NCBI GenBank assembly: GCA_964017195.1
Contig: OZ024898.1
Coordinates: 8,869,294-8,933,293 of the forward strand
Source: Siderastrea radians
Taxonomy: Eukaryota; Cnidaria; Anthozoa; Scleractinia; Rhizangiidae
Length of the DNA stretch: 64,000 nucleotides
Direction: 5' to 3'
Of this stretch, positions 1 through 11,400 are shown one piece after another. The first letter of the stretch is position 1. Each line of letters opens with the position of its first letter. Under the pieces are notes generated by a model that saw only the letters and a program-made list of their open reading frames with translations, searched no databases and was not told the DNA's origin. The translations under genes were made by a program, and so were the position numbers.

Positions 1-96
1 ATGCGTGGTATATAGGCATTTGCCTTGGAACGATATCGTCGAGTTAAGTTTCCTCTTGACCGCACCCACATTTTTACAGACAACGTTCGTCACAAG

Positions 97-330
97 TTGT
101 TGGGAAGGTTTGACCATGAACAGAATTTTAGTAAGATTTTATTCATCTTGTCTAAATATGCCGTCATAACTTAGTCTCTGTCTCTATTCGCCAGTCCCCC
201 CACCCCCCGTTTCAATGTTGAATGTTTGCCAGACAATACTGCAGAAGAAAAGTCCATTGAAATCCAACATTGAAAAGGGGGGAGGGGAGGAAAACAAAAG
301 CATGGTAAAATGTGACAACCTTCCCAACAA
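97..330. repeat. Nested inverted repeat, MITE-like
   Basis: TTGTTGGGAAGG at 97-108 is repeated inverted at about 319-330. Inside, arms at 203-220 and 265-282 (CCCCCC..TTCAATGTTG and its complement) form a second stem. No coding content and no clear target-site duplication. Confidence 0.5.
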
Positions 331-1144
331 AATTGGCTAAGGTTGTAGTTCGATCCGTTTGCTCCCGGGTTTCGTTGTGACATCCTACATTATAAGCCCT
401 CGGATACCTCTACAAAATTATAGTGAGTACTTTTTTGCAGGGGCACATTTCTCCTACTCATTTATCTTCCGAGCTACGCTCTTTTGTTAACCAAAAATAT
501 ATGCAGGCCTAACTGCAAAAACGTTGTCATTCAAATATGACAAGAGAAAGCTGCAAGATGGGAATTTATTAGTCATGGAAAAACGTTCTCGGATTTTAAC
601 ATTCCTGAAGCACTCATGCACTACGGTATGACACTTCAAGTTAATATAAACTGACGTTTTTTTAAATGAGGCGTATATATTCATTGTATATTAGCGTAAC
701 GAACCGGCGGCCAAACAATTCCATGCGCCTGTGGAAATAAAACGATGACGATCGTGTGACCTCGGAATAATGACCTTTTTGCATTGCGTGACACTGTATC
801 ATTTCAGTGGCTTTGTTATGTCCTTGAGGTCACACCTGTTTTTTGAACGTGATAATACAAACCTCGCACGAGAAAAATCAATACAGAATTAACAGTTCAA
901 CTGTCACATTTTCATATCACTGAAAATCGTAAGTTATTGATATGAAGGTCACGTGCATGATATATTTTTCCCATTAATTAATGGTTTTTCGCTGTTCTTA
1001 AAAGCTTCGAAAATATTCCAAGCATTCTTGAAATGCTCGGAAATTTTACGGTGATCCGCAAAAGTCTTATGAAGAATTGGGAATCTTCGGAGGTCTTCGG
1101 CTTAGTCAATTCGTGAGCAGTCTGACCGCTGACCACTATTTTTG
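331..1144. other. Intergenic, no feature recognised
   Basis: AT-rich sequence with only short chance ORFs. I see no splice-flanked coding block, RNA gene or clear repeat boundary. Confidence 0.5.
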
Positions 1145-1281
1145 GTGTTCCGGGGGTGTTCCTTACCGTTTCGAGGGTGTTCCGGGGTATTATGGGATGT
1201 CCCAGGGGTGTTCCGAGGTTGTTCCGGGCTGTTCCAGGCTGTTCCGGGGGTGTTCCGGGAATGTTCCGGGGTGTTCCGGGT
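1145..1281. repeat. Minisatellite of GTGTTCCGGG units
   Basis: A degenerate tandem run of 10-15 bp units around GTTCCGGGG. It produces GVPGCSG-like pseudo-ORFs on both strands that are not genes. Confidence 0.8.
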
Positions 1282-2416
1282 TTTACAGACACCCATTTAT
1301 TTCCCCTGTTAATTGAAGTTGCTTGCTTTGTAATCAAGTCGGCTATAATAATTTTCGTCGTTTTGCTTCACAAATCGACAAAAGTATGTTTACATTTGTA
1401 ACTTTCCCACGGTAAAAAGTTATTTTTAGCTCACCTGTTTATTTTGAGTCTCAACCTACAGCCGAATAAATTTCGTTTGCTTTGCCTTCGAACAGTACGA
1501 AAATGTTCAAATTCAGCTCGGTTTTCAGTAGATTCAACAGGTCTTTATTCGAATGCTTTGTCACATATCTGTTGTTGTTAATCTTTCGGTAGTTTCGGTC
1601 GGTTCGAGATGTTTTAAGTGTTGCGTTACATTCCTTATAAGGCTGAAATTACAGGTGTCAACTATGCAAATTTGCTCAACATACGCTTTACACTTTGAGC
1701 TATGAATAACCCCGAAATAACGTTTAGTATCTTGTTAAGATTTTACTACATCCATCCTCTAATTCCTTGATCACCACTGTGACTTGGATTTTAATACTAG
1801 TTTCATTCAAGTTTTTCAGTTTTAAGAATAGCTAGCAACAAGCCGCGCAATTTCCGATTTAGTTTTAAATGGGTTCATGTTTTATAACACGCACTCAAAA
1901 ATGACACTGCAAATTTTAGATTCGCTGTTACCGAGAGATAATCCCGAAAAATTTTATGCTGTTTTACTCTAGTCTTTTCACTATCGTTATAAACTTGGGC
2001 TTTAAATAATTATTGTTTCTTTCACTGTTAATTAGGGATCGATGTAACGTTAATTTCCACGTTCTGTTCAAACAACATCTCAAATTGGCAAGTCCGTCTT
2101 GTATTTGCTGCTGTGGAAATTTGTACTTCAGCTAAGCAAACACAGGACTACAACGCGAATAAAATCCTGCCAGACCTCACGTACACAAAACAGGCATTCG
2201 AAGTAGATCCACACTTGCGAATGCAAAACACTTCAAAGCCCGGGGGTCTTACTCCCATAACATTGTGCCGCTGATAAGGTGAGAGTTTCAGTGTCCCGGT
2301 GCACACCCCCACCCATCGTCTCACAGAATATCCCCCCAGCCTCACAAATCGTAAGACAAACACGACACTGTTCTCGCGCGTCTATCGTTGATTTTTAGGC
2401 TCTGACAGTAGCCATA
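1282..2416. other. Intergenic, no feature recognised
   Basis: AT-rich unique-looking sequence; no coding or RNA signal found. Confidence 0.5.
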
Positions 2417-2438
2417 TGACGTCACTAACGTGACGTCA
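2417..2438. promoter_or_regulatory. Two perfect CRE sites 14 bp apart
   Basis: TGACGTCA occurs at 2417-2424 and again at 2431-2438. This is the full CREB/ATF palindrome twice within 22 bp, followed at once by a CTAAAAATA word. No coding exon was recognised on either side, so any target gene or unannotated transcript is unknown. Confidence 0.4.
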
Positions 2439-3151
2439 TTGGCTAAAAATACCTCTGTATTAGGACCCACTTTCCTTAAAACCAACGGCTTCCCGCAACA
2501 TTTGAGTGGACTCTATCAAGTTGGGAAACAGCTGGTGCAGTTAAGCTCTTGCAAATTCTAAATAAGTGGTATAATTGTAAAAGCAAATTCTTCAAGCACA
2601 TAATTATGGCCTTTCATTGAAAAAATATTTTTCGTCTTACATGCAACATTATCATCCAATAATTATGGTATGTTAGGGCAGCATTTTTGGAATGTTATGA
2701 TTATCACTTCAATAAAAATTTGAATCATTTTCCTGAATCAGAACTTGCCTAGCTTCAGAAAAATTTTTCATTTGTATGACTAGCTTTGAGTTCAAATTAT
2801 TGAAAATGGGAAAAACTCTTCAGCTAAAATGTGACTGGCTTGTACGGCAGACCACTGGCTTGAAATTGTTGTCGCTGCACTAAGCCACCATTACTAACAA
2901 TGTATAAATTATACATGCAGATGTTTGCCTCGTAAAATACAATTTTGATGATGAATGATGAAGATGATGAATGAGTAAGTGTCACAATGATGTTGAAATG
3001 TGTAGAAGTCTGTAAAACTAAGAGAAAAAATATTGCACTTAGGGCTCGAGACTAGTTGTAGCCAAAGTTTGGTAAAAACTTTGGTTTGGCTAACAGATTT
3101 TGCATTCCTACTGGCCATCTTAGCCACTACTGGAAAGCAGAAAACCACTCA
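2439..3151. other. Intergenic, no feature recognised
   Basis: AT-rich, with a short GATGAT-rich patch near 2945-2975. No coding signal. Confidence 0.5.
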
Positions 3152-3482
3152 TGTCCAATACACCTGAAATGAGTCGGGTCATATACAGGCACAGACAACC
3201 CAACTCAGCGGATGTCAAGTGCCAAATTGATCAACCTTGAGATGCTAATAAACCTTGTTCTACCTGTATTTTTCTAAGTCTTATGCAAGATGACTTCTGG
3301 TGAGATGGGTGATGTATTGCTATAAGGGTCGTGTATACCCAAGTCCGATCAAGTCAATCTGCCAACATTTCTACCCTCCCTCATAACGTGCCTCTAACTG
3401 TATTTTTTAAGTCCCATCCGGTGAGATAGGTGGTCCACTACATGTACCATACTCGACCCAATTCGGTTTGGGTGTATTGGAC
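3152..3482. repeat. Inverted-repeat element (GTCCAATACACC ends)
   Basis: GTCCAATACACC at the left end matches the complement of GGTGTATTGGAC at the right end, and the similarity runs about 30 bp inwards including a GGGTC(A/G) block. Two diverged internal copies of a GTATTTTT..AAGTC..GGTGAGAT motif are present. About 331 bp and non-coding. Confidence 0.65.
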
Positions 3483-3983
3483 GACCCTCCTGAAAAGATT
3501 TCAGTGTTTTAGTTTCAAATCAACGTAAGTTGGGTTTCACAACATTAAAAAAAAAACGGAAAGGGCGAAAGACAAGAACAACGGTTGAAAGACAATTACC
3601 TAATTCAAAGTGTATCTAGAACTTACTTTTAGTTATTTGTTTTTCTATCTGTTTGCATAAACTGTCTTAATCTCTTTTTGTTTAAATGGATCATTGATTT
3701 GGCTTTTATGTCATGGCCAGTAAAATCTAAGTTATCAATAGCCACTAGGCTCATACATGTAAGTTCAAAAGAGGGTTGCATCTCAACCCTGAGGCCTTTA
3801 AATAAATTGCCACACAATTTATTCCAAGCTAAAAAAATTGTAATAATTATTATCCACCCAAGTAGCTGAACTCCCAAAGAAAGATCTCTTCAGGTGATTA
3901 ACAGTAAGTCTAAAAATTCATCTTGCTTAACTTTGCCTGACTAATATTTTAGGGATAGCCATTATTCCCCACTCTGTTCATAT

Positions 3984-4118
3984 TAGCCTGTTCCAGGCTC
4001 TGAGATGGTGGGAAAAGCGTGAATTGCCCCCATTTTTCCAGATCCTGCACGTCTTATTTTTGCGTTCCCTTTCTAATTTTCGTGCCGTCCCAACTATCTG
4101 AGAGCCTGGAACAGGCTA
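3984..4118. mobile_element. 135-bp MITE with 9-bp target-site duplication
   Basis: Terminal inverted repeats TAGCCTGTTCCAGGCTC and complement bound the element. It is flanked by TGTTCATAT at 3975-3983 and 4119-4127. A 9-bp duplication is the size made by several cut-and-paste superfamilies (hAT gives 8, Mutator-like 9-11), so Mutator-like mobilisation is the better guess. Confidence 0.8.
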
Positions 4119-4127
4119 TGTTCATAT

Positions 4128-4961
4128 TGAAATACAAAGAACTAAAAATGGATAGTTATTAATTAAAAATGATGCAAAGTATGAAATTATATCTCTGGTA
4201 AGACCATTTCTTGAGTTGGATTGCCCCTTTCACTTTCATGTGGGAAAACTTTCATGGGATTAATACTACCAGGGGTATTCTACTTTTGGGTGCAAATTGT
4301 TTACTACATACAATGTCTGGTGAGCGGGGGGGGGGGGGGGGGGGTTACTTCCTACAGTGAGCTGTAAAGGAGCCTATAAAAAGTTGCACTTTTTTTTTAG
4401 GTACATAAAAGGAGCAGTATCTGGATAAAAGATAGTATTTGACAGGGCAAGGGTCTGAACCTTAGGGTACAGCCTCCCCTTCCTGGGATGCCCACCCCCT
4501 CCTTCCACCCAAGTACACTATACAATGTATGGGATCTGGGCAACACCCCACCCAAATTTTCAAGGAGCACCCCTCAACCCCTGATTTACACCTAGTGTCA
4601 CCTTGAGGCAGAGGCAGAAGTCAACTCAGACATGGCCTACCTTGTTTTGAGAGACCCTTAAGCAGGGACATTCAAAACTCAGACAGAAACTGGAAGTCTA
4701 ATACCAACTTTCCTGTTGCAATTGCACCCCTTATCAAATATAGAAAGCTGTTATTACTGAATGCAAATGTCATTTGAAATTGCTTGAAAATCAGTCAGCT
4801 TCAAGCACCACTGGTTTCACTTCAACATTTTTTAAGATGAATTGTGTAAATATAAAATTCTTTGATATTAGCAAGATTGGTCAATTGAACTGGCAATGGA
4901 CAAATCGAGACTTGCAGTTGTCTCAGATGCTTTTCCTGGAAAACATTTCCCCATCTAGTTA
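4128..4961. other. Intergenic with a 19-nt poly-G run
   Basis: No coding signal. An uninterrupted G19 lies at 4326-4344. The 7 bases 4955-4961 (CTAGTTA) form the left duplication of the SINE that follows. Confidence 0.5.
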
Positions 4962-5249
4962 AAAATAAAATAAAACAAAATAAAATACAATTCAATAAAT
5001 CGACTTTGTTTAACGAGGGTGACACTAAACAGTCTTCGGCTGTTAAACCTGTGGCCCTCGGATTCCAGATCAAATTGTAATTTGGAAATGTTGGTTTTTG
5101 AGGAGGGAGGAAAACCTGGAGGACCCGGAGAAAAAAACCTCGGAGCAAGGACAACAAACTCAACCCACATCTGACGCTGGGTGTGGGAATCGCACCCGGG
5201 CTACATTGGTGGGAGGCGAATGCTCTCACCACCACGCCATCCCCACTCC
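4962..5249 (-). mobile_element. tRNA-derived SINE (Gly-like head)
   Basis: On the minus strand the element opens with a tRNA-like head (GTGGTGAGAGC for box A, GGTGCGATTCC for box B, CCC in the anticodon position) and ends in a TTTTA-rich tail. CTAGTTA flanks it at 4955-4961 and 5250-5256. The head is too diverged to fold as a working tRNA. The long minus-strand ORF across it (4822-5235) is a by-product. Confidence 0.8.
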
Positions 5250-5494
5250 CTAGTTACAGACACCCATGTCAGGAAAGGTAAAAAATATCTGAAGACATGA
5301 GATTAGTTTACTGTAGACATGAGAGGCACGCCAAGTTCAACACTACCAATCTTGCATCATCAAGTGGTCAACAAATTACGACCACTCTATTATTTTTTCA
5401 TTAATTTGAGCCATGCCAGCTTACATCCACATGTATGTGAACATCTGTGCTCAAGCTCTTTATGATCAATTCTCCTAACAATTCTCCTTTCTCA

Positions 5495-8400
5495 TTAACA
5501 GCATCCACTTTTGTGTGGTTCAGCAGCTGGAATGTTTTTATAATCTTTTGTTGCTACTGCAGCGTTGCTTGATAATGTTATTGAATCTGGGTCTTTTTGT
5601 ACTGTGGCTAAAAAATTGTTTGCTCTTTCATTCTCTAAAATCTGCAAGGAAACATTCAAGAATAATTTTATAATGAGCATGTTTCCATCTTCACTACTAC
5701 ACTGTACATAAGAAACAAAACATAGTTTTTGTGATTCCACAGTCAGTTATGGTAAATGTAACACAAGCTGAAGTGTGGAAGCAGGAGAAAAAATGCCCTC
5801 CCACACATTCTCTGGAGTCTCCATAACTCTTCATCAAGCACAGGGATTGACACTGTAATTAATTTTTCAACCAGTCACAAGACATTTCCACTTACAAGGA
5901 CCTAACTGATAGGTAAATAACTCTGACAAAAAAAAGCACCGTTGAATGCTTAATATTAACTGAATAGCCAAACTTAATGATTTCATCCAAAGCCTTAAAA
6001 GTTCGAACCACCTTTTACAACATATACAACTTATTCCAAAATCGTGGAAAATACATTATTTTTTTGTCTCCATGTTAATTGGCCCTTACTGCCTCGTTTT
6101 AAGCCAAATATATATTTTTTTGAATTCTGCAGATGGGATCGAGGTAACAAGGGCCAATTAACTACGAGACAAAAGAGTAATGTATTTTCCGCCATTTGGA
6201 ATGAGATGTATTAATTGCTGGAAAGTACTGCTTGATAGCTTTCATTTAAATGGTGATTTCATCCACAGACTCAAACGTTAGACCCCCTTGTACAGCATAG
6301 TAAGCAGTTCCACAGGAAAGTACTGCTGTGGAGCTTTCACTTGAATAGTCACACTTTTAGGCTTTTATCTAAAGACTCGAAAGTTAGAACCACCTTGTAC
6401 AGCATAACAAACAGCACCACAGGAAAGTACTACTCAGTAGCTTTCATTTGAATGGTCACACTTACGGATTTCATCCACAGACTCAAAAGATAGAACCACC
6501 TTGTACAGCATAATAAACAGAACCACAAGAAAGTACTACTCAGTAGCTTTCATTTGAATGGTCACACTTCAGGATTTCATCCACAGACTCAAAAGTTAGA
6601 ACCACCTTGCACAGCATAATAAACAGCACCACAAGAAAGTACTACTCAGTAGCTTTCATTTGAATGGACACACTTCAGGATTTCATCCACAGACTCAAAA
6701 GTTAGAACCACCTTGCACAGCATAATAAACAGCACCACAAGAAAGTACTACTCAGTAGCTTTCATTTGAATGGACACACTTCAGGATTTCATCCACAGAC
6801 TCAAAAGTTAGAACCACCTTGCACAGCATAATAAACAGCACCACAGGAAAGTACTACTCAGTAGCTTTCATTTGAATGGACACACTTCAGGATTTCATCC
6901 ACAGACTCAAAAGTTAGAACCACCTTGCACAGCATAATAAACAGCACCACAAGAAAGTACTACTCAGTAGCTTTCATTTGAATGGTCACATTTACGGATT
7001 TCATCCACAGACTCAAAAGATAGAACCACCTTGTACAGCATAATAAACAGCACCACAAGAAAGTACTACTCAGTAGCTTTCATTTGAATGGTCACACTTT
7101 AGGATTTCGTCCACAGACTCAAAAGTTAGAACCACCTTGTACAGCATAATAAACAGCACCACAAGAAAGTACTGCTCAGTAGTTTTCATATGAATGGTCA
7201 CACTTTAGGATTTCATCCACAGACTCAAAAGTTAGAACCACCTTGCACAGCATAATAAACAGCACCACAAGAAAGTACTACTCAGTAGCTTTCATTTGAA
7301 TGGTCACATTTACGGATTTCATCCACAGACTCAAAAGATAGAACCACCTTGTACAGCATAATAAACAGCACCACAGGAAAGTACTACTCAGTAGCTTTCA
7401 TTTGAATGGTCACACTTTAGGATTTCATCCACAGACTCAAAAGATAGAACCACCTTGTACAGCATAATAAACACCACCACAAGAAAGTACTAGTCAGTAG
7501 CTTTCATTTGAATGGACACACTTCAGGATTTCATCCACAGACTCAAAAGTTAGAACCACCTTGCACAGCATAATAAACAGCTCTACAAGAAAGTACTGCT
7601 CAAAAGTCTTCATTTGATTTCACCCACAGACTCAAAAGTTAGAACCATATTAACTGCAGCTTACAGAACTTGAGGAAGGGATATCTCAAGAATACGCCAT
7701 TTTTATGATGGTGTCATTTTACTACAAGTACCAGAATCATTATGTTTGTTGTTTTTTGGTGGAAATTAGTTACCATTGATAATTGTTATTGTATTCTCAC
7801 TGGAATAAAAAAAAAAATAAATAAGAAACAAAAAACAAAATGAATTCTGGAAGTGGTAACCAAAATGAAACTGTACCTTTGACACAAGATATTTTGCAGC
7901 ATCAGAAATGTTGATGTCCTCCTTAGCTGAAGTCTCGAACCAGCTGAGAAATCCTTTGTCAGTACAATACTCATCCATCTGACTTGCATTATTAACTAAA
8001 CCCTCCTTTGCTTGATCACACTGTGAAAATTACAATGATCAGCATCAGAATTCTCTTTTACAAATGGGGCACTTCAAGTTGAGCGGGAGATGGGTCGAAT
8101 TGCAGATTCCATCTGAGTGAACAAGGAACCTTACCAAAATGTCACATTAAATTTAGTAACTTTGGTGAAGTTTAGATCTATATTGTCCACCAAGTCAACA
8201 TGGGCACATTCTGCATTCTGCCCCCCCCCCCCCACCCCCTCCACCAGCCCCTGTCAGGCTGAAAAGGCTTATTGTCTTTCGAAAAATGCAATTATTGGTT
8301 CACAAAATCCTTAACACAGCTGAAAAAGGGATTATAATTGGTTATAAGCAATTTATGGGCATTTATCTCCCACCCACCTTCTGCAACTTTATGGCTAATC

Positions 8401-11400
8401 ATTAAACAGAAAACCAAAATGCAAACCTTGTTAGCTAACAACACGACAGGAATAGGAGCTCCATTAGGGAGCATGACTTTACTATCCAAGTCATTCTTCC
8501 ATTTTTGCACTGCTTCAAATGTAGATGCCCTAGTGACATCAAACACGATGAAAGCTCCAACGGCTTCTTTGTAATAAACCTACAAAAATTTTTAGGAGGA
8601 AAAAAAAAAAGCAAATTGTACGTATCAAACTGTTACTCCACTTCTCTTGTGCATTTTACAAGGAATTAATGCTACAAAATAAGTAAAAATATCCCAAAAT
8701 TTCCCTACGATAAAAACCTGTTTGACAGGTAATTGTCCCTAATAGGATCCTAACAGGATCCTGTAGGATCTTAACCAGGATTAGGATCCTGAACAAGATC
8801 CTGTAGGATACTATAGGATCTTGTTTAGGATCCTATAGGATCCTGTAGGATCCTGTCTAAGATCCTATAGGATCCTACAGGATCCTAAGCAAGATCCCAT
8901 AGGATCCTATAGGATCCTACAGGATCCTAAACAAGATCCTATAGGATCCTAAACAGGAGCGTAGACAATCTTAAGCAAAATCCTGAAAGACTTTGCAGGA
9001 TCTTGAGTAGGATCCTAAACAACATGGTACGTACCATTTAGGATCCTGGGTAGGATCCTGTGTGAACTTACAGGATCCTATAGGATCCTAGAAAATCCTG
9101 TAGGATCCTGTATAGGATTTCTACCAGGGGTATGATAAAGAAACTGTTTGTCACTGCAAGTGCACACAACTCCAGTTACTGCTTGTTGATAAAGTTAATT
9201 ATATCTCTGGGAAAGCAGAAGGATACCTATCCTAGGAACACATCGCTGTTTGCTGTGATCTAATTATTACCCAACCGTAAAGTTCCGAAAGTAACGACCC
9301 CCAAAAGTAGCGACCCTCTGAAAGTAGCGCTAACATTTCACAGGCCTTAGCAAATCCCGAAAGTAGCGACCACCCGAATTTAATGACCCTCCAGAAGTAG
9401 CAATCTCAAAAGTAATTTCCCTTTTTAGCAAGAAATAACGATGTCTGTACCGTTTCTTGTGAACCTACCAATTCCTATTCCAGTAACGCCATAGTAGTCA
9501 AGAATAAAAATGGAAACAGCGGGCAAGAGCAAACAGTGGGTCACATGCCAGTTATATTGGCAGAAGTCCTCTACAAACTTAATGGATAACAACGTCTTGG
9601 TGTCATGTTGGGCAACTGGACAGGGTGGGAGTGCCCTGGAAGGTGTTTGCATGCAAGGCAGTGGAATAGAAATTCCACGTGCATATGAAGTGAAAATCTA
9701 AACAGGATTACGACAGCTGAGGAAAGATTTGAAGGAAAGCCTGCAATGACTAACTCCAACAGCTCACAATACGATTTAATGTTACCGGTATTAAAGGGAA
9801 CTGGCTGCTGCTAATGTAAATTATTCAAAGACTGATTCTTTTGAATTGTTATTCAAAATAATAACATGTAATAAGTTTCTCCAAATAAAAAGTGTGTATG
9901 TTTTGACATTTGTCGCGATTTCATTAACTTCGAACGGCCCATGTATGGTACACGTTTTAGCTACCCGAAAGTAGCCACCCCCCGAAAGTAGCGACCCTCC
10001 GAAAGTAGCGATAGGAAAAGGCTGCTAAATCCGAAAGTAATGATGGCTGTTACTTTCGGAACTTTATGGTATTTTGCTATTTCTCTTAAATGTTACTGCG
10101 ACATATTGAATGTTACCGACTGTGAAATCATAGATAAACGACATAAGTTATTACTCTGAACAGCAGGGAGCCCAGACACCCTGGCTAGTTATCTGAGACA
10201 TCAACGCCTAAAGATAACGAAAGTGTCTCCCACTTAGCTCGATGATACAGCAGAGTTCCTATTTTCACTAGCAACAGTCAGAGTCAGAGTTGTAACCAGA
10301 AGCACTGAGCATTTTGATCTAGTGAAAACAACATTCCAATTCCGCTTGCGACCTAGTGAAAACTAGGTTGTCAGAGTTGGAAGCAGAAGCAGAAGAACTA
10401 AACCAATAACAAAGCGTGGGAATGAGCACTGTGTTGGGTTTATCCTTCCACTTCTGCTTCCAACTCCGATAATCTGGTTTTCACTAGATTGTAAGCGATG
10501 GAATCGTAAGCGGAGTCGGAAGAAAAAGGAAACGTTCTGATTCTTCCGACTCTGACTCCGTCGACTCTGCTTACAACTCTGATATTTGATTTTCAGTAGG
10601 TCATAAGCACTCTTACGACCCCGCTTACGACTCCAACTCCAACTCCATCGCTAGTGAAAACCAGCCTTTAGGAATACCAAAGATCTCGCGAACATCAGGG
10701 AATCTTCACGAGAACTCATGAAAATAACCACAGGAATGAGCTTAGGAATATGCTTAACTCCACTGCAATATCTCGTAGTTGCTATAGCAACCAGGAGGTA
10801 AAAAGGTGAGCATTCAAACAAAAGTTACTAAGCAGTACATTCCTGTGATGCATTACTCGGTACCAGGTGGTTCTAACTTTTGAGCCTGTGCAAAAAGTTT
10901 TAGAGTGTAACTACAAAATTTAAAAATAAACTTTCGGGTTTCTATTGATTTTGAACTTACAAGCTGTTGGGAATGAGGGGTTAATTTATGCAAGAATAGA
11001 CAGGCTTACCCGTGTCATGTTTCCAAATCTTTCTTGTCCTGTGTCCAAGAAATAAATTAAACCAAATTTACTAACTTTGTTTTCAAGTCTAGATTCAGAT
11101 AACATCTAGGTCATCTGAATATAATGTCTTATTTCCCACAGCCCAACCAACCCAATTTCTGATTCCTGATTATTACTTGCTTGCTTTTATAACATAGGTT
11201 TTCTCAGTTTTAGTTCCTGTATAATAAACATTCAATGTACATCCTGAAGTGATCATGTCATCTCAATGTCTTCAAACTTCATACACCTTTCAAAGTAACA
11301 ATATCTTTTTTCTTCAGGAAAAGGAGGAGGATGAGCAAATTTAACTGGTGGATATGGTTTGATCCACAATCCCACAAATTCCCACAACTATTTCTGATTT

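Noticed and set aside
978..1401. Overlapping ORFs rich in Gly-Val-Pro and Asn-Thr-Pro
   Set aside because: All frames of one GTTCCGGGG minisatellite are open; typical of tandem repeats, not a gene.
4822..5235. 137-aa minus-strand ORF
   Set aside because: It runs along the tRNA-derived SINE and its flank; the open frame is a property of the repeat.
6218..7648. CRISPR-like array
   Set aside because: The whole 106-bp unit repeats with no unique spacers, and the setting is an animal intron.
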